DNA from: Hyphomonadaceae bacterium
Lineage (GTDB): Bacteria > Pseudomonadota > Alphaproteobacteria > Caulobacterales > Hyphomonadaceae
Length of the DNA: 64,000 nt
Assembly (NCBI GenBank): GCA_022760335.1
Contig: JALEGE010000205.1
Coordinates: 37,386-101,385, forward strand
Direction of reading: 5' to 3'
Below, piece by piece: positions 24,719 through 34,618 of the stretch. How positions within the stretch are numbered: position 1 is the stretch's first letter; every line of letters begins with the position of its first letter. The notes beneath the pieces were generated by a model. The model saw only the letters and a list, made by a program, of their open reading frames with translations, did not search any database and was not told the origin of the DNA. A program made the translations under genes and the position numbers.

Positions 24719-26155
24719 TTGTCCCGGCGGCCTACTCCAGCCGCCGGAGCACACGACGCCTTGTGGTTCAATTCCCTCATACCCGGTGACAGATCCCTTG
24801 CTCGCCGCCTCTTGGTTGGTGCGGCGATCTGGAGCCTGCTTGTCCTGTTCGGCGGCGCGTTTGCGCTGTCTGCACTCTACCGGGCGGAGGCTGTCCGGCT
24901 ACTGGAAGATGAGCTCAATGCCACGCTGGTGGCGCTGACTCGGGCCGTTGATCTGGACGAACACGGCGACCTGGCGGCGAATCCGGCACGACTTCCCGCC
25001 GACCCGCGCTATGACACACCCCTGGCTGGGCGCTATTGGGCGATTGTGGAAGTCAGTTCGGCAGGCGCCCCGATTGATGTGATCCATGCGGACAGTCTGC
25101 AATTTGGCGAACTCCCACTGCCCGTCCCCCTGGCTGAGGCGGCACTGGCTGTGCCGGGTGAGGTACAGTTCGCAGACACGACGGGCCCGAATGATGAGCG
25201 CGTGCGGGTCGCTGTCATGGCGATCTTGCTGTCCGACGCCGGCCAGCGTGCGGTGGTGATGGCGGCGGCCGACCGGGCCACGTCTGATGCCGGGGCACGG
25301 CGCTTCCTCTTTTCGATCATTGGCGCCATGGTTTTCCTGGCTGGCGGTGTGCTGGTTGCCATGGTCATACTTGTGAGGGTTGTTCTCGGACCGTTGGAGC
25401 GAATCCAGGCCCATCTTGCGGAGATTCGCACAGGCGATCGGGCGCAGCTGGATGAGGATTATCCCGCTGAGGTCCAACCGCTGACGGCCGAACTCAATCA
25501 GCTGCTAGAGCACAATCGCGAAGTGGTTGACCGTGCGCGCACACATGTCGGCAATCTCGCTCATGCCCTGAAAACGCCCATCGCCGTGCTGCGCAATGAA
25601 GCCAGTGGTGAGACACCACTTGATGATGTCGTGCGCCGCCAGGCCGAGGCGATGCACAATAATGTCCAGCACTATCTCAAGCGCGCCCAGGCCGCCGCAC
25701 GCGCGCAGACCCTGGGCGCACGCACCGAGATTGATGAGATTGCGAGCGGCCTGGTGCGGTTGTTGAACAAGCTGTTCCAGCATCAGGGCGTCACAGTGTC
25801 GTCAAAGCTGCCGGAAGGGCTTGTTTTCCGGGGCGAGGCGCAGGACTTAGAGGAGATGATCGGCAATCTCCTGGAAAACGCCTGCAAATGGGCGAGCAGC
25901 GAAGTGCACCTAGCGGGAGAGCAAGTCTCGCCAGAATGGCTTCGGTTAACAGTAGATGATGATGGCGACGGCCTGCCCGAGGAGGCGATGAAGGCGGCGG
26001 TGAAACGCGGCGTGCGCCTGGATGAAACCGCGCCGGGCACAGGGCTGGGCCTGTCTATCGTCAATGAACTGGCCGAACTCTATGGTGGGGAGCTGACCCT
26101 GTCGCGTAGCGAAATGGGCGGTCTGCGCGCCGCATTGAAGCTGCCCAGCCTATGA
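24719..26155 (+). CDS. PhoQ-like sensor histidine kinase
   Basis: 478 aa from TTG at 24719; another TTG at 24761 with GGAG upstream may be the true start, and no ATG is available. Two membrane segments (about 31-53 and 197-222) flank a periplasmic sensor, followed by HAMP and a dimerisation helix with HALKTPIAVLRNEASG, the PhoQ-type H-box. HATPase motifs include the N-box NLLENACKWA, DDGDGLPEEA and GTGLGLSIV. The stop overlaps the ccmI start by four bases (ATGA), tying the sensor to cytochrome c maturation. Confidence 0.9.
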   Translation: MSRRPTPAAGAHDALWFNSLIPGDRSLARRLLVGAAIWSLLVLFGGAFALSALYRAEAVRLLEDELNATLVALTRAVDLDEHGDLAANPARLPADPRYDTPLAGRYWAIVEVSSAGAPIDVIHADSLQFGELPLPVPLAEAALAVPGEVQFADTTGPNDERVRVAVMAILLSDAGQRAVVMAAADRATSDAGARRFLFSIIGAMVFLAGGVLVAMVILVRVVLGPLERIQAHLAEIRTGDRAQLDEDYPAEVQPLTAELNQLLEHNREVVDRARTHVGNLAHALKTPIAVLRNEASGETPLDDVVRRQAEAMHNNVQHYLKRAQAAARAQTLGARTEIDEIASGLVRLLNKLFQHQGVTVSSKLPEGLVFRGEAQDLEEMIGNLLENACKWASSEVHLAGEQVSPEWLRLTVDDDGDGLPEEAMKAAVKRGVRLDETAPGTGLGLSIVNELAELYGGELTLSRSEMGGLRAALKLPSL

Positions 26156-26757
26156 CGCGCGCAAACTGGATCCTTACAGCAGGCGCTGTTTTGCTCGCCA
26201 TGGCGATCTATTTCGTCATCGGAAAGCCCGGCATGGGCGATCGCCCCATGGCCACGCGTCAGGCTGAACTGGCTGCGCGCGCGCCGGAAGATCTCTCGCC
26301 TGCAGAAGCCTTGTCGCGCCTGGAAGCATTGGCTCAGGAAAACCCTGAAGATGCCGAGCCGCGCTATCTGATTGGTATTGTCCTGGCCCAGCAGGGACGC
26401 GATGACGAGGCCGTGCGCGCTTATCAGTCCGCCCTGCGCCGGAATGACCGGCATGTGGAGGCGCTGATCGGGCTGGCTGACTCCCTGATTCGCCTGTCTG
26501 GCGGTGAGGTCAGCCCGGATATCGCGCAGATCCTGGGGCGGGCCTATGCGCTGGATCCACGCCAGGTGCGTGCGGCCTTTCTGGTTGGCGTTTCGGCCTG
26601 GCAGATGGACCAGAAAGGCCAGGCGCGGGCGATCTGGGACGAGACCGCCGCCAGCCTCCCTGAAGGCTCTCCCGCCGCAGCCCAGTTCGAGCAAATGGTA
26701 GCCCGTTTCCTTGCTGCAGAAGGTGCTGATTCAGCCGCAGTTTCCCAACAGCCGTGA
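26152..26757 (+). CDS. ccmI: Cytochrome c biogenesis TPR protein CcmI/CycH
   Basis: 201 aa. An N-terminal membrane anchor (about 5-23, WILTAGAVLLAMAIYFVIG) is followed by TPR repeats (about 55-185, PEDAEPRYLIGIVLAQQGRDDEAVRAYQSALR). The protein resembles the C-terminal, periplasmic part of CcmI, which binds apocytochrome c and presents it to CcmF/CcmH. It is shorter than full CcmI, which has two membrane segments and a cytoplasmic loop. The gene order ccmI-ccmE-ccmF-ccmH equals cycHJKL of rhizobia. Confidence 0.85.
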   Translation: MTRANWILTAGAVLLAMAIYFVIGKPGMGDRPMATRQAELAARAPEDLSPAEALSRLEALAQENPEDAEPRYLIGIVLAQQGRDDEAVRAYQSALRRNDRHVEALIGLADSLIRLSGGEVSPDIAQILGRAYALDPRQVRAAFLVGVSAWQMDQKGQARAIWDETAASLPEGSPAAAQFEQMVARFLAAEGADSAAVSQQP

Positions 26758-26776
26758 ACGCCTATATTCCATAGCC

Positions 26777-27202
26777 ATGAGAGCCCGCACCCAACGCCTG
26801 ATCACGGTGGCCATCGCCGCAATCCTAGTCCTCGCCGCTGCGGGGCTGGTGACCTATGCCGTGCGCGAGAGTGCCAATCTGTTCTACACGCCCGAACGCC
26901 TGGCCAAGGTAGGCCTGCCCGAGCCGGGCAAGACAGTGAAGATTGGCGGTCTGGTTGAGCCTGGCTCTCTGGCTTATGGCGAGAATGCCGAGATCCGGTT
27001 TAGTGTCATCGATGGCAGCGAGATGACCATTCATGTAAGCTATACCGGCATTGCGCCAGACCTGTTTCAGGAGGGCCAGGGCGTTGTCGCGACGGGCCGT
27101 TTTGATACGGCGGGGAAGTTCACTGCCACGGAACTTTTGGCCAAGCATGATGAGAATTATATCCCGCGCGAGCTAAGGCATCTTGAGGCGCCCGAGACAT
27201 GA
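26777..27202 (+). CDS. ccmE: Heme chaperone CcmE/CycJ
   Basis: 141 aa from ATG 26777; the longer frame from 26711 lies inside ccmI. A membrane anchor (about 8-28) leads to an OB-fold domain with KIGGLVEPGS and IRFSVIDGSEMTIHVSYTGIAPDLFQEGQGVVATG. The heme-binding His is His124 in LLAKHDENYIPRE, followed by the conserved Tyr. CcmE takes heme from CcmC and hands it to the CcmFH ligase in the periplasm. The stop overlaps the ccmF start by four bases. Confidence 0.95.
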   Translation: MRARTQRLITVAIAAILVLAAAGLVTYAVRESANLFYTPERLAKVGLPEPGKTVKIGGLVEPGSLAYGENAEIRFSVIDGSEMTIHVSYTGIAPDLFQEGQGVVATGRFDTAGKFTATELLAKHDENYIPRELRHLEAPET

Positions 27203-29139
27203 TCGAGTTCGGGCATTTCGCAGCCATCCTGGCGTTCTGCCTGTCGGGTCTGCAAGGCGTTCAGGGGCTGCGGGGGCAGCGTGGCCCGGCGGCTTTTCTG
27301 GCGCTTACTGCGCTTGGCGCCATGGGAGTTTCCTTCCTGACGTTGGTCATGGCCTTTGCCCGCTCGGACTTTTCCGTCGCGCTTGTGGCCAATCACTCTC
27401 ACACGCTTAAGCCGTTCTTGTACAAGATCGCTGGCACTTGGGGGAACCATGAAGGTTCCATGGCGCTTTGGTGCCTGGTGACGTTGGGTTTCGGAGCCGC
27501 AGGCGCGGTTTTTTTGCGCACAGGCCGGCCAAAGTTCGAAGCGCGCAGCTTGGGGATTCAGGGCCTGGTGGCGGCCGGGTCGCTGGCCTATCTGCTTTTT
27601 GCCTCCAGCCCGTTCATGCGTGTTGCCGAGCCGGAATTGCAGGGTGACAGCCTGAACCCGTTGTTGCAGGACCCGGCGCTCGCCTTCCATCCGCCGCTGC
27701 TTTATCTCGGCTATGTCGGCTATTCCTTCGTCTTTGCGATGGCGGCGGCCGCCCTGATCGAGGCCCGGGTGGACCGCATCTGGGCGAAGGCCGTGCGGGG
27801 CTGGGCCATGGCGGCCTTTGTGCCGCTGTCGGGCGGCATCATGCTGGGCGCGCTCTGGGCCTATTATGAGCTTGGCTGGGGGGGCTGGTGGTTCTGGGAT
27901 CCGGTGGAGAATGCGAGCCTGATGCCCTGGCTGCTTGGCGCGGCGCTGCTTCATTCCCTGATCGTCACGGAAAAGCGCGGCGGCTTTGCCGTTTGGTCGG
28001 TGCTGCTGGCAGTGCTCGCCTTTTGCTTCTCAATCCTTGGTGCCTTCCTGGTACGTTCGGGCATCCTGACCTCAGTGCATGCCTTTGCCGATGATCCGAC
28101 ACGTGGGCTTGTCCTGCTGATCGGCCTGCTTGCCTATGGTGGCGCGGCGCTCGGCCTGTTTGCTTTTCGGGCCTACAAGATCAAGGGCGGACCGATCTGG
28201 GCGGCGGCCAGCCGTGAAGGCGCCCTGATGGGCAACAATCTCATTCTTGCCGTAGCCACCGCGACTGTCCTGCTCGGTACACTCTTTCCCCTGATCGCTG
28301 AGGCCTTTGGCCGGCAGATGTCCGTTGGCGAACCCTATTTCCGGCTGACTTTTGTGCCGATTATGGCTCCGGCACTGATCGCGCTCCCTGTTGTACAGGC
28401 CTGGAGTTGGGGGCGGATGGATCTTTCCGGCATTTGGAAGTGGGCTGCAGCCTTTGCCGGGATCTGCGCAGTATTTGGTCTACTGGGTGTCGGGCTGATG
28501 GACATTCCGCTATTTGCTGCATTGGGCGTCGCGCTGGGTGTGTGGTTGGTCGGTGGCTCAATGTGGGAGCTCAAGCGCCGTGCGGTGACCTGGCCGCGAT
28601 TGCTGAAACTCCCCTTGCGCGTCTGGGGCATGACATTGGCGCATATCGGGCTCGGTGTGTTTGTTGTCGGCGCTGTCGTTGAGACAAGTCAGCGCTATGA
28701 GACCACATTGGATCTTGCCATGGGCGGGCGCGCCGAAGTGGCCGGCTGGACGCTGAGCCTGGAGGATATGCGCGTTGTGGAAGGGCCGAACTGGTTTTCC
28801 GATCGCGCCACAATTTCCGCCAGCAAGGGCGGGGCGATGATCGAACTTCGTCCTGAAAAACGCTATTATCCGGCCGCGCGCATGCCCACCTCGGAAACCG
28901 CGATCCACAAGAGCCCGTCGGGCGATCTCTATCTGGCGCTGGGTGATCGGCGCGAGGTCAATGGTCAGGTGCGCTGGACTTTCCGTGCCTATTTCAATCC
29001 GCTGATCGATCTGGTCTTTGGTGGTGTGATCCTGATGGCCCTGGGGGGACTATTCAGCGTGCTGCCGCGCGGAGTTTTCAAGGCGCGCGCACGGCAGGCG
29101 GATATGGCCTCTCTACCTGCTGGGGAACTCGCCGAATGA
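27199..29139 (+). CDS. ccmF: Cytochrome c heme lyase subunit CcmF/CycK
   Basis: 646 aa, a polytopic inner-membrane protein with about 14-15 membrane segments. The tryptophan-rich heme-handling WWD motif is present as GWGGWWFWDPVENASLMPW (about residue 230). Conserved His residues include those in ANHSHTLKPFLYKIAGTWGNHEGS and ILTSVHAFADDP. Together with CcmH and CcmI it attaches heme to apocytochrome CxxCH motifs. Full length for the family. It overlaps ccmH by four bases. Confidence 0.96.
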   Translation: MIEFGHFAAILAFCLSGLQGVQGLRGQRGPAAFLALTALGAMGVSFLTLVMAFARSDFSVALVANHSHTLKPFLYKIAGTWGNHEGSMALWCLVTLGFGAAGAVFLRTGRPKFEARSLGIQGLVAAGSLAYLLFASSPFMRVAEPELQGDSLNPLLQDPALAFHPPLLYLGYVGYSFVFAMAAAALIEARVDRIWAKAVRGWAMAAFVPLSGGIMLGALWAYYELGWGGWWFWDPVENASLMPWLLGAALLHSLIVTEKRGGFAVWSVLLAVLAFCFSILGAFLVRSGILTSVHAFADDPTRGLVLLIGLLAYGGAALGLFAFRAYKIKGGPIWAAASREGALMGNNLILAVATATVLLGTLFPLIAEAFGRQMSVGEPYFRLTFVPIMAPALIALPVVQAWSWGRMDLSGIWKWAAAFAGICAVFGLLGVGLMDIPLFAALGVALGVWLVGGSMWELKRRAVTWPRLLKLPLRVWGMTLAHIGLGVFVVGAVVETSQRYETTLDLAMGGRAEVAGWTLSLEDMRVVEGPNWFSDRATISASKGGAMIELRPEKRYYPAARMPTSETAIHKSPSGDLYLALGDRREVNGQVRWTFRAYFNPLIDLVFGGVILMALGGLFSVLPRGVFKARARQADMASLPAGELAE

Positions 29140-29552
29140 AAGCCCTGATTGCCGCTGCGCTGATCATCCTTGCCAATCCCACGGCCGCTGAGCTGAACAG
29201 CGCAGAGGAGGCGCGGGCCCAGGCACTGATGCGGGAAATCCGCTGCATCGCCTGTGAGAATGAGCCGATCTCGCAGTCCACATCCGACATTGCCGGAAAC
29301 ATGCGCGAACGTGTGCGTATCATGGTGGCCGAAGGTGCCAGCGATGCGGAAATCCGCACCTGGTTTGAGGACCGCTATGGCGAGTTTGTGCTGTTCCGGC
29401 CCAAGGTTCAGGGGGCAAGCGACTGGGTGCTCTGGGGCGCGCCTTTCCTGTTGCTCGTAGGTGGCGTAGCGCTTGGCTATGGGATGCTCAGGCGCAAGGC
29501 GAGCGCGCCGACTGAGATTGAGGCTGTGGCGCCCGAAGATCTCGAAGCCTGA
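29136..29552 (+). CDS. ccmH: Cytochrome c maturation thiol protein CcmH/CycL
   Basis: 138 aa with a signal peptide (ALIAAALIILANPTAAE), the redox-active pair Cys37-x-x-Cys40 in REIRCIACENEPI, a helical bundle domain and a C-terminal membrane anchor (about residues 98-118). It reduces the apocytochrome CxxCH disulfide before heme attachment. The usual partner ccmG is not next to it, and ccmABCD are not in the window, as in the rhizobial cycHJKL arrangement. Confidence 0.93.
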   Translation: MKALIAAALIILANPTAAELNSAEEARAQALMREIRCIACENEPISQSTSDIAGNMRERVRIMVAEGASDAEIRTWFEDRYGEFVLFRPKVQGASDWVLWGAPFLLLVGGVALGYGMLRRKASAPTEIEAVAPEDLEA

Positions 29553-29628
29553 GCCACACGGAAGTTTGACTGTGCGCTGGGCCGGGATTTCCTATCTGAT
29601 AGGTTAATCTTACTCTCGGGAGGTCAGA

Positions 29629-30885
29629 ATGGTGCTTCAAACCGGACGGATTGAATTTCCTGGTGCGGATGGACAGGTCCTTGCGGCCCGTATTGATTTG
29701 CCACCCGGGCCGGTGCGCGCCTGGGCCCTGTTTGCACACTGTTTTTCCTGCTCCAAGGATGTCCACGCCGCGCACCGCATCGCCCGCCGGCTGGCTGCGC
29801 ATGGCCTCGGCGTGATGCGGTTCGATTTCACCGGGCTGGGTCAGTCCGAAGGCGACTTCGCCAACACCAATTTCTCCACCAATGTGCAGGATCTGTTGGC
29901 GGCGGCCAACTGGTTGCAGGCTGAGACGGGTGGGCCGCATCTCTTGATTGGCCATTCCCTTGGCGGGGCGGCGGCTATCGTTGCCGGTGGGCAGATCGAA
30001 AGTGTGAAGGCCGTTGCCACGCTTGGCGCCCCGGCCGATGCCGATCATGTCTTGGCTGCCTTCGATGACCAGGTCGCGGATATTGAAACCGATGGCGAGG
30101 CTGAGGTTCATCTCGCTGGCCGGCCGTTCACCATCAAGCGGCAATTCCTTGACGATGTGCGCGGCGCCAGTGTGCGCGATGCCGCCAGCGCCCTGCGCAA
30201 GCCGCTCTTGATCCTGCATGCGCCGCTGGATGATATTGTCGGCATTGAAAACGCCACGGGCCTCTTCACAGCCGCGCGTCATCCCAAGAGTTTCATTAGC
30301 CTGGACATGGCAGATCATCTGCTCAGCGAGCCTGGTGAAGCCGATCATGCCGCCGAGGCAATTGCTGGCTGGGTCGGGCGTTATCTGCCCTCTGGCGATG
30401 CAGCCATGAGCGCGCCGTCGTCGCCGATTGGCGCTGAAGTCTATGTCTCGGAGACGGGCCGGTCGGCTTACGAAGTATCAGTTCGGGCGGGGGCGCATTC
30501 CATGCTCGCTGATGAGCCGGTGTCCGTCGGCGGTGGCGGCGCAGGGCCCGATCCGTATGATTATGTTGCCGCGGGGCTTGGCGCCTGCACGGCCATGACG
30601 CTGCGCATGTATGCCAGTCGCAAGGACTGGCCACTGGAAAAAGTGTCCGTCTCTGTCTCGCACGAAAAGTCCCATGCGGAGGATTGCGCGCAGTGCGAAA
30701 AAGGCCGCAAAGTCGACGTATTTACGCGCACACTCCATGTTCAGGGTGCGCTGGATGATGACCAGCGTGCGCGCCTGGTGGAGATTGCTGAGAAATGTCC
30801 TGTGCACAGAACGCTGATGGAGCCAAACATGATCCGCACACATTTGGCTGGTGATTCCACCACAGCGAATCCGGTGACTAGATAA
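29629..30885 (+). CDS. Bifunctional alpha/beta hydrolase - OsmC fusion protein
   Basis: 418 aa. Residues 1-255 are an alpha/beta hydrolase with the nucleophile elbow GHSLGGAAA (about residue 105) and acid/His region [10 protein letters not shown] ... [10 protein letters not shown]. Residues 275-405 are an OsmC/Ohr-like domain with the peroxidatic Cys in [18 protein letters not shown] and the resolving Cys in [10 protein letters not shown]. OsmC proteins reduce organic hydroperoxides with thiols; the fused esterase may release the substrate. Fusions of this kind are known in proteobacteria. GGGAGG stands eight bases before the ATG. The leader holds the dyad CCTATCTGATAGG (29591-29603). Confidence 0.92.
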   Translation: MVLQTGRIEFPGADGQVLAARIDLPPGPVRAWALFAHCFSCSKDVHAAHRIARRLAAHGLGVMRFDFTGLGQSEGDFANTNFSTNVQDLLAAANWLQAETGGPHLLIGHSLGGAAAIVAGGQIESVKAVATLGAPADADHVLAAFDDQVADIETDGEAEVHLAGRPFTIKRQFLDDVRGASVRDAASALRKPLLILHAPLDDIVGIENATGLFTAARHPKSFISLDMADHLLSEPGEADHAAEAIAGWVGRYLPSGDAAMSAPSSPIGAEVYVSETGRSAYEVSVRAGAHSMLADEPVSVGGGGAGPDPYDYVAAGLGACTAMTLRMYASRKDWPLEKVSVSVSHEKSHAEDCAQCEKGRKVDVFTRTLHVQGALDDDQRARLVEIAEKCPVHRTLMEPNMIRTHLAGDSTTANPVTR

Positions 30886-30967
30886 ATGAAACTTAATGAC
30901 CATCTTTCTTGGACACAGGCTAAGCAACATTAACTCACCTCGAAATGGTGAAAAATCAGGAGTGTAA

Positions 30968-32500
30968 GTGGCAATGGCAAAACGGTTTGGCGTCTCAGCT
31001 CAGGCTCTGGTTGCGGGCATGGTCGGCGCGGGTGCGATGGCGGCTTTCACGTTTGGGCCGCAGTTCACCTCACCGGCAGACGCGCGCCAGATTGTGATTG
31101 AAGCCCCCGGCGATGCCCCGGTCAGCTTTGCCGACCTGATCGAACAGGTCAGCCCGGCCGTGGTCTCGGTGAATGTGGTTTCGCTGCGCGATGACAGTTC
31201 CGGGTTCGAGGAGTTCATGGAGCGGTTCCGCGACATGCCCGGCTTTGACGAATATATGGAGCGCCGGCGCGATGAGGAAGGCGAGAGCGAGCCGGAACAG
31301 CGTGAGGCGCGTTCGCTCGGCTCGGGTTTCTTCATTTCCGCCGACGGCTATATCGTCACCAATAATCATGTCGTCGAGGGCGCGACCGAGATTGAGATCG
31401 CCCTTGATAGCGGGGAAGAGCTGGAAGCGGAGATTGTCGGCACCGACCCGCAAACCGATCTTGCCGTTCTGAAGGTGATTGAGCCGGGCACCTATCCGTA
31501 TGTCGAATTTGCCCATGACGCGGATATGCGCCGTGGTGACTGGGTGGTCGCGCTCGGCAACCCGTTCGGCCTTGGCGGCACGGCGACGGCGGGCATCATT
31601 TCCGCCCAAGGCCGGCGTAACCAGCTTGGCCGATCGTCCACCTATACCGACTTCCTGCAGATCGATGCCGCGATCAACCGCGGCAATTCGGGCGGCCCGA
31701 CCTTTGACCTGCATGGACGGGTCGTCGGCGTGAACACGGCAATCTTTTCGCCCACTGGTGGTTCTGTCGGTATTGGCTTTGCCATCCCGGCCGACCTTGC
31801 CAACCAGATCACCTCTACTCTGATCCGCGATGGACGGGTCTCGCGCGGTTGGCTGGGCGTGACCATCCAGGATCTCACCCCCGACATGGCCGAGGCCCAG
31901 GGGCTGGCAGAGGATGAAGGTGCCATTGTCGCCGATGTCGCCGATGGTGGCCCGGCTGAGGAATATGGCCTGGAGCGCGGCGATATCATCCTGTCAGTCA
32001 ATGGCAGCGATGTGGCCGATGCCACCGAGCTGACCCGAATGGTTGGCAGTTTGCTGGCCGGATCGGACAATCAGTTCGGTGTGCTGCGCGATGGTGAGCA
32101 GATCACGGTTTCGGTGACGGTGGGCGAGCGCCCGGAAGATCCTTATGGTGATGTCCGTCCGGCCGCCAGCGATGACACGGTGACCGAAGATACAGAGGGC
32201 CCCTTGGGTGTCAGCGTGAAACCGCTGAACGAAAACCTGCGCCAGGAACTGAACCTGGACGAGGACGAAGTGGGGCTCGTCATTACGGAAATGGAAAGTG
32301 ACAGTCCGCTGCGTGACGCGCAAATCCGCAGCGGAATGGCAATTTTGGAGATCAATGGTCGGCCGTTAAGCTCGGAAGAGGACATGCGGCAGGCGATTGA
32401 AGGTGCGCGACTGGCTGGGCGCGATAAGGTGTTGGTTGCTGTGCGGGTTGGGGAAGTGACCACCTTCCGCACGGTCGAGATCGGCGAGACCGACGACTGA
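30968..32500 (+). CDS. Periplasmic serine protease DegP/HtrA (Do family)
   Basis: 510 aa starting at GTG (AGGAG five bases upstream) or the ATG two codons later. An N-terminal membrane or signal segment (about 15-33) is followed by the trypsin-like domain with the catalytic triad: His in YIVTNNHVVEG, Asp in PQTDLAVLKV, Ser in NRGNSGGPTF. Two PDZ domains follow (about 285-375 and 405-500). A charged insert (ERRRDEEGESEPEQREAR) precedes the protease core, in the LA-loop region. It degrades misfolded envelope proteins. The downstream two-component genes very likely share its promoter and may control it. Confidence 0.93.
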   Translation: MAMAKRFGVSAQALVAGMVGAGAMAAFTFGPQFTSPADARQIVIEAPGDAPVSFADLIEQVSPAVVSVNVVSLRDDSSGFEEFMERFRDMPGFDEYMERRRDEEGESEPEQREARSLGSGFFISADGYIVTNNHVVEGATEIEIALDSGEELEAEIVGTDPQTDLAVLKVIEPGTYPYVEFAHDADMRRGDWVVALGNPFGLGGTATAGIISAQGRRNQLGRSSTYTDFLQIDAAINRGNSGGPTFDLHGRVVGVNTAIFSPTGGSVGIGFAIPADLANQITSTLIRDGRVSRGWLGVTIQDLTPDMAEAQGLAEDEGAIVADVADGGPAEEYGLERGDIILSVNGSDVADATELTRMVGSLLAGSDNQFGVLRDGEQITVSVTVGERPEDPYGDVRPAASDDTVTEDTEGPLGVSVKPLNENLRQELNLDEDEVGLVITEMESDSPLRDAQIRSGMAILEINGRPLSSEEDMRQAIEGARLAGRDKVLVAVRVGEVTTFRTVEIGETDD

Positions 32501-32531
32501 CACGGGCAAACAGAAAGGCAAGAAGAGCCCC

Positions 32532-33203
32532 ATGAACGTACTTGTCATCGAAGATGATCGCGAAAGCGCCGAGTTTATCGGCAAGGTGCTGAGCGAAGCC
32601 GGACACCAGGTCGATATCGCCTTTGACGGCGAACGCGGCCTGGAACTGGCCCGAGCCGGCAGTTTCGACGCCCTTGTGGTGGACCGAATGTTGCCGGAAA
32701 AGGATGGCCTGACCCTGGTCCAGGAATTTCGGGATGCTGGCGGCGCCTCGCCTGCGCTGTTCCTGACGGCATTGTCAGAGGTTGAACATCGTGTCGAAGG
32801 CCTCAGGGCGGGCGCGGATGACTATCTCTCCAAGCCCTTCGCACCAGCCGAGCTGGTTGCACGGGTTGAGGCGCTGGGCCGGCGTACGCCGAATGAGAGC
32901 CCGGTGACGCATCTGCGTGCCGGCGAGCTGGAGATGGACCTGTTGGCCCGCAAGGTGTCTCGCGCGGGGCAGAGGATCGATCTGCAGCCGCGTGAGTTCC
33001 GCCTGCTGGAGTATCTGATGCGCCATGCCGGCCAGGTGGTGACCCGCCGGATGTTGCTTGAAAAAGTGTGGGACTATCACTTTGACCCCCAGACCAATGT
33101 GATCGACGTTCACGTCTCGCGCCTGCGCGGCAAGATCGACAAGGATTTTGACGAGCCTCTGCTGCACACCGTGCGTGGGGCGGGCTACCGCCTTCAGGCA
33201 TAG
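32532..33203 (+). CDS. OmpR-family response regulator linked to degP
   Basis: 223 aa. Receiver domain with VIEDD, phospho-acceptor Asp in LVVDRMLPEKDG (about 51), and Lys in YLSKPFAP; a winged-helix output domain with EFRLLEYLMRHAGQVVTR and TNVIDVHVSRLRGKIDKDF. Close in pattern to QseB/TctD-type regulators. It lies 31 bases after the DegP gene and four bases before its kinase; a CpxR-like role in envelope stress is plausible from context only. Confidence 0.92.
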   Translation: MNVLVIEDDRESAEFIGKVLSEAGHQVDIAFDGERGLELARAGSFDALVVDRMLPEKDGLTLVQEFRDAGGASPALFLTALSEVEHRVEGLRAGADDYLSKPFAPAELVARVEALGRRTPNESPVTHLRAGELEMDLLARKVSRAGQRIDLQPREFRLLEYLMRHAGQVVTRRMLLEKVWDYHFDPQTNVIDVHVSRLRGKIDKDFDEPLLHTVRGAGYRLQA

Positions 33204-33207
33204 TGGC

Positions 33208-34605
33208 ATGAAACTGTGGGGGGTCAGGCTGCCGCCACTGGCGCGGACGACGACATTTCGTCTGACCACATTCTATGTGGTCCTGACCTTCCTCTACACT
33301 CTGGCGCTGATCGGGTTCATCTATTCCACCACGATTGGCTATGCGCGGGTTGAGAACCGGAAGCGGATTGATTCCGAAATCGATTCCATCCTGTTGGCTT
33401 ATGAAGATGGCGGCCTGTCCCGCGTGTCACAGTCGCTCCTGGAGCGGGCCGCAGCGCCTCAGCGCTATTTCCTCTATCAGCTGCAAACCCCGTCCGGCAT
33501 CAAGCTGAGCGGGGATCTCTCGGCCATGCCGCCCGGGGACTATCCCGGGGAGGTGGAATTCGAGATCGATGTGCGCCGGCCAGGCGGCAGCGAGTTCACC
33601 ATTGATGTCGCCGGACGCGTGGTAAATCTCGGCACCGAGGCGCAGCTGCTCGTCGGATATGACATCTCCAATCAAGGCATCATGACCAACCGCATCACCA
33701 ATGCGATTTATATCGCGGGTGGCGCGGGTCTGTTGATCGCGATCATGGGTGGAATCTGGATTTCGCGCAGCGTGGCCCGCCGGGCCCAGCATCTGGCCGA
33801 TACAGCGGAAAAAGTTATGGGCGGCGACCTCACCGCCCGGGCCAGGACGCGGCGGACCGATGATGAATTCGACCGGCTGGCAGAGCGCCTGAATGCCATG
33901 CTGGACCGGCTGCAGGCCCTGGTGCGTTCTTCGCGCCATACTGGCGATGCTATTGCTCACGACCTGCGCTCGCCGCTCTCGCGCATGCGCAACCGGCTTG
34001 AGAATGCCTTGTCCTCGCCCGATCCGGACCTATCCGTCAGCGATGTGATTGAGCAAACCATTCGCGAAGTGGATGGCGTGTTGGCAACCTTCAACGCCAT
34101 TCTCCGGCTTTCCCGCCTGGATGCACAGTCGGAAATGCGTATGGAACGCACAGATCTCGGGGAAGTGGTAGAAGAGCTTTCGGATCTGTTCGAGCCGGCG
34201 GCCGAGTATGAAGGCCTCGAATTCCGCTCTGAATCCACACGCGCAACCCAGGTTCTGGGGGACCGCGAGATGATCGCTCAGGCGCTCGCCAATCTCATCG
34301 ACAATGCCATCAAGTACACGCCAGAGGGCGGGGCAATTAGCGTCAGTGCGCGGCGCGGGGATGACAATATGGTCGAGCTGATGGTCAAGGATACCGGCTT
34401 CGGCATTCCAGAGACCGAGCGTGAACGTGCCAAACAGCGTTTCGTGCGCATGGATTCCGCGCGTACCTTGCCCGGCTCGGGACTTGGCCTTGCACTGGTC
34501 GACGCCGTGGCCATGGTCCATCGCGGGGAATTCCAATTGCTCGATGGCGATGGTCCGCCAGACCGGCCGGGCCTGAAAGCGGTTTTGCGTTTGCCGCGCG
34601 CCTGA
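33208..34605 (+). CDS. Envelope sensor histidine kinase linked to degP
   Basis: 465 aa from the ATG at 33208, four bases after the regulator stop; the longer frame overlaps the regulator gene. Two membrane segments (about 20-42 and 170-190) enclose a periplasmic sensor of about 125 residues. HAMP, then the H-box DAIAHDLRSPLSRMRNRLE, and a HATPase with NLIDNAIKYTPEGG, DTGFGIPETERE and GSGLGLALV. All catalytic motifs are intact. It is the partner of the preceding regulator. Confidence 0.92.
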   Translation: MKLWGVRLPPLARTTTFRLTTFYVVLTFLYTLALIGFIYSTTIGYARVENRKRIDSEIDSILLAYEDGGLSRVSQSLLERAAAPQRYFLYQLQTPSGIKLSGDLSAMPPGDYPGEVEFEIDVRRPGGSEFTIDVAGRVVNLGTEAQLLVGYDISNQGIMTNRITNAIYIAGGAGLLIAIMGGIWISRSVARRAQHLADTAEKVMGGDLTARARTRRTDDEFDRLAERLNAMLDRLQALVRSSRHTGDAIAHDLRSPLSRMRNRLENALSSPDPDLSVSDVIEQTIREVDGVLATFNAILRLSRLDAQSEMRMERTDLGEVVEELSDLFEPAAEYEGLEFRSESTRATQVLGDREMIAQALANLIDNAIKYTPEGGAISVSARRGDDNMVELMVKDTGFGIPETERERAKQRFVRMDSARTLPGSGLGLALVDAVAMVHRGEFQLLDGDGPPDRPGLKAVLRLPRA

Positions 34606-34618
34606 TAGGCATCAACAT

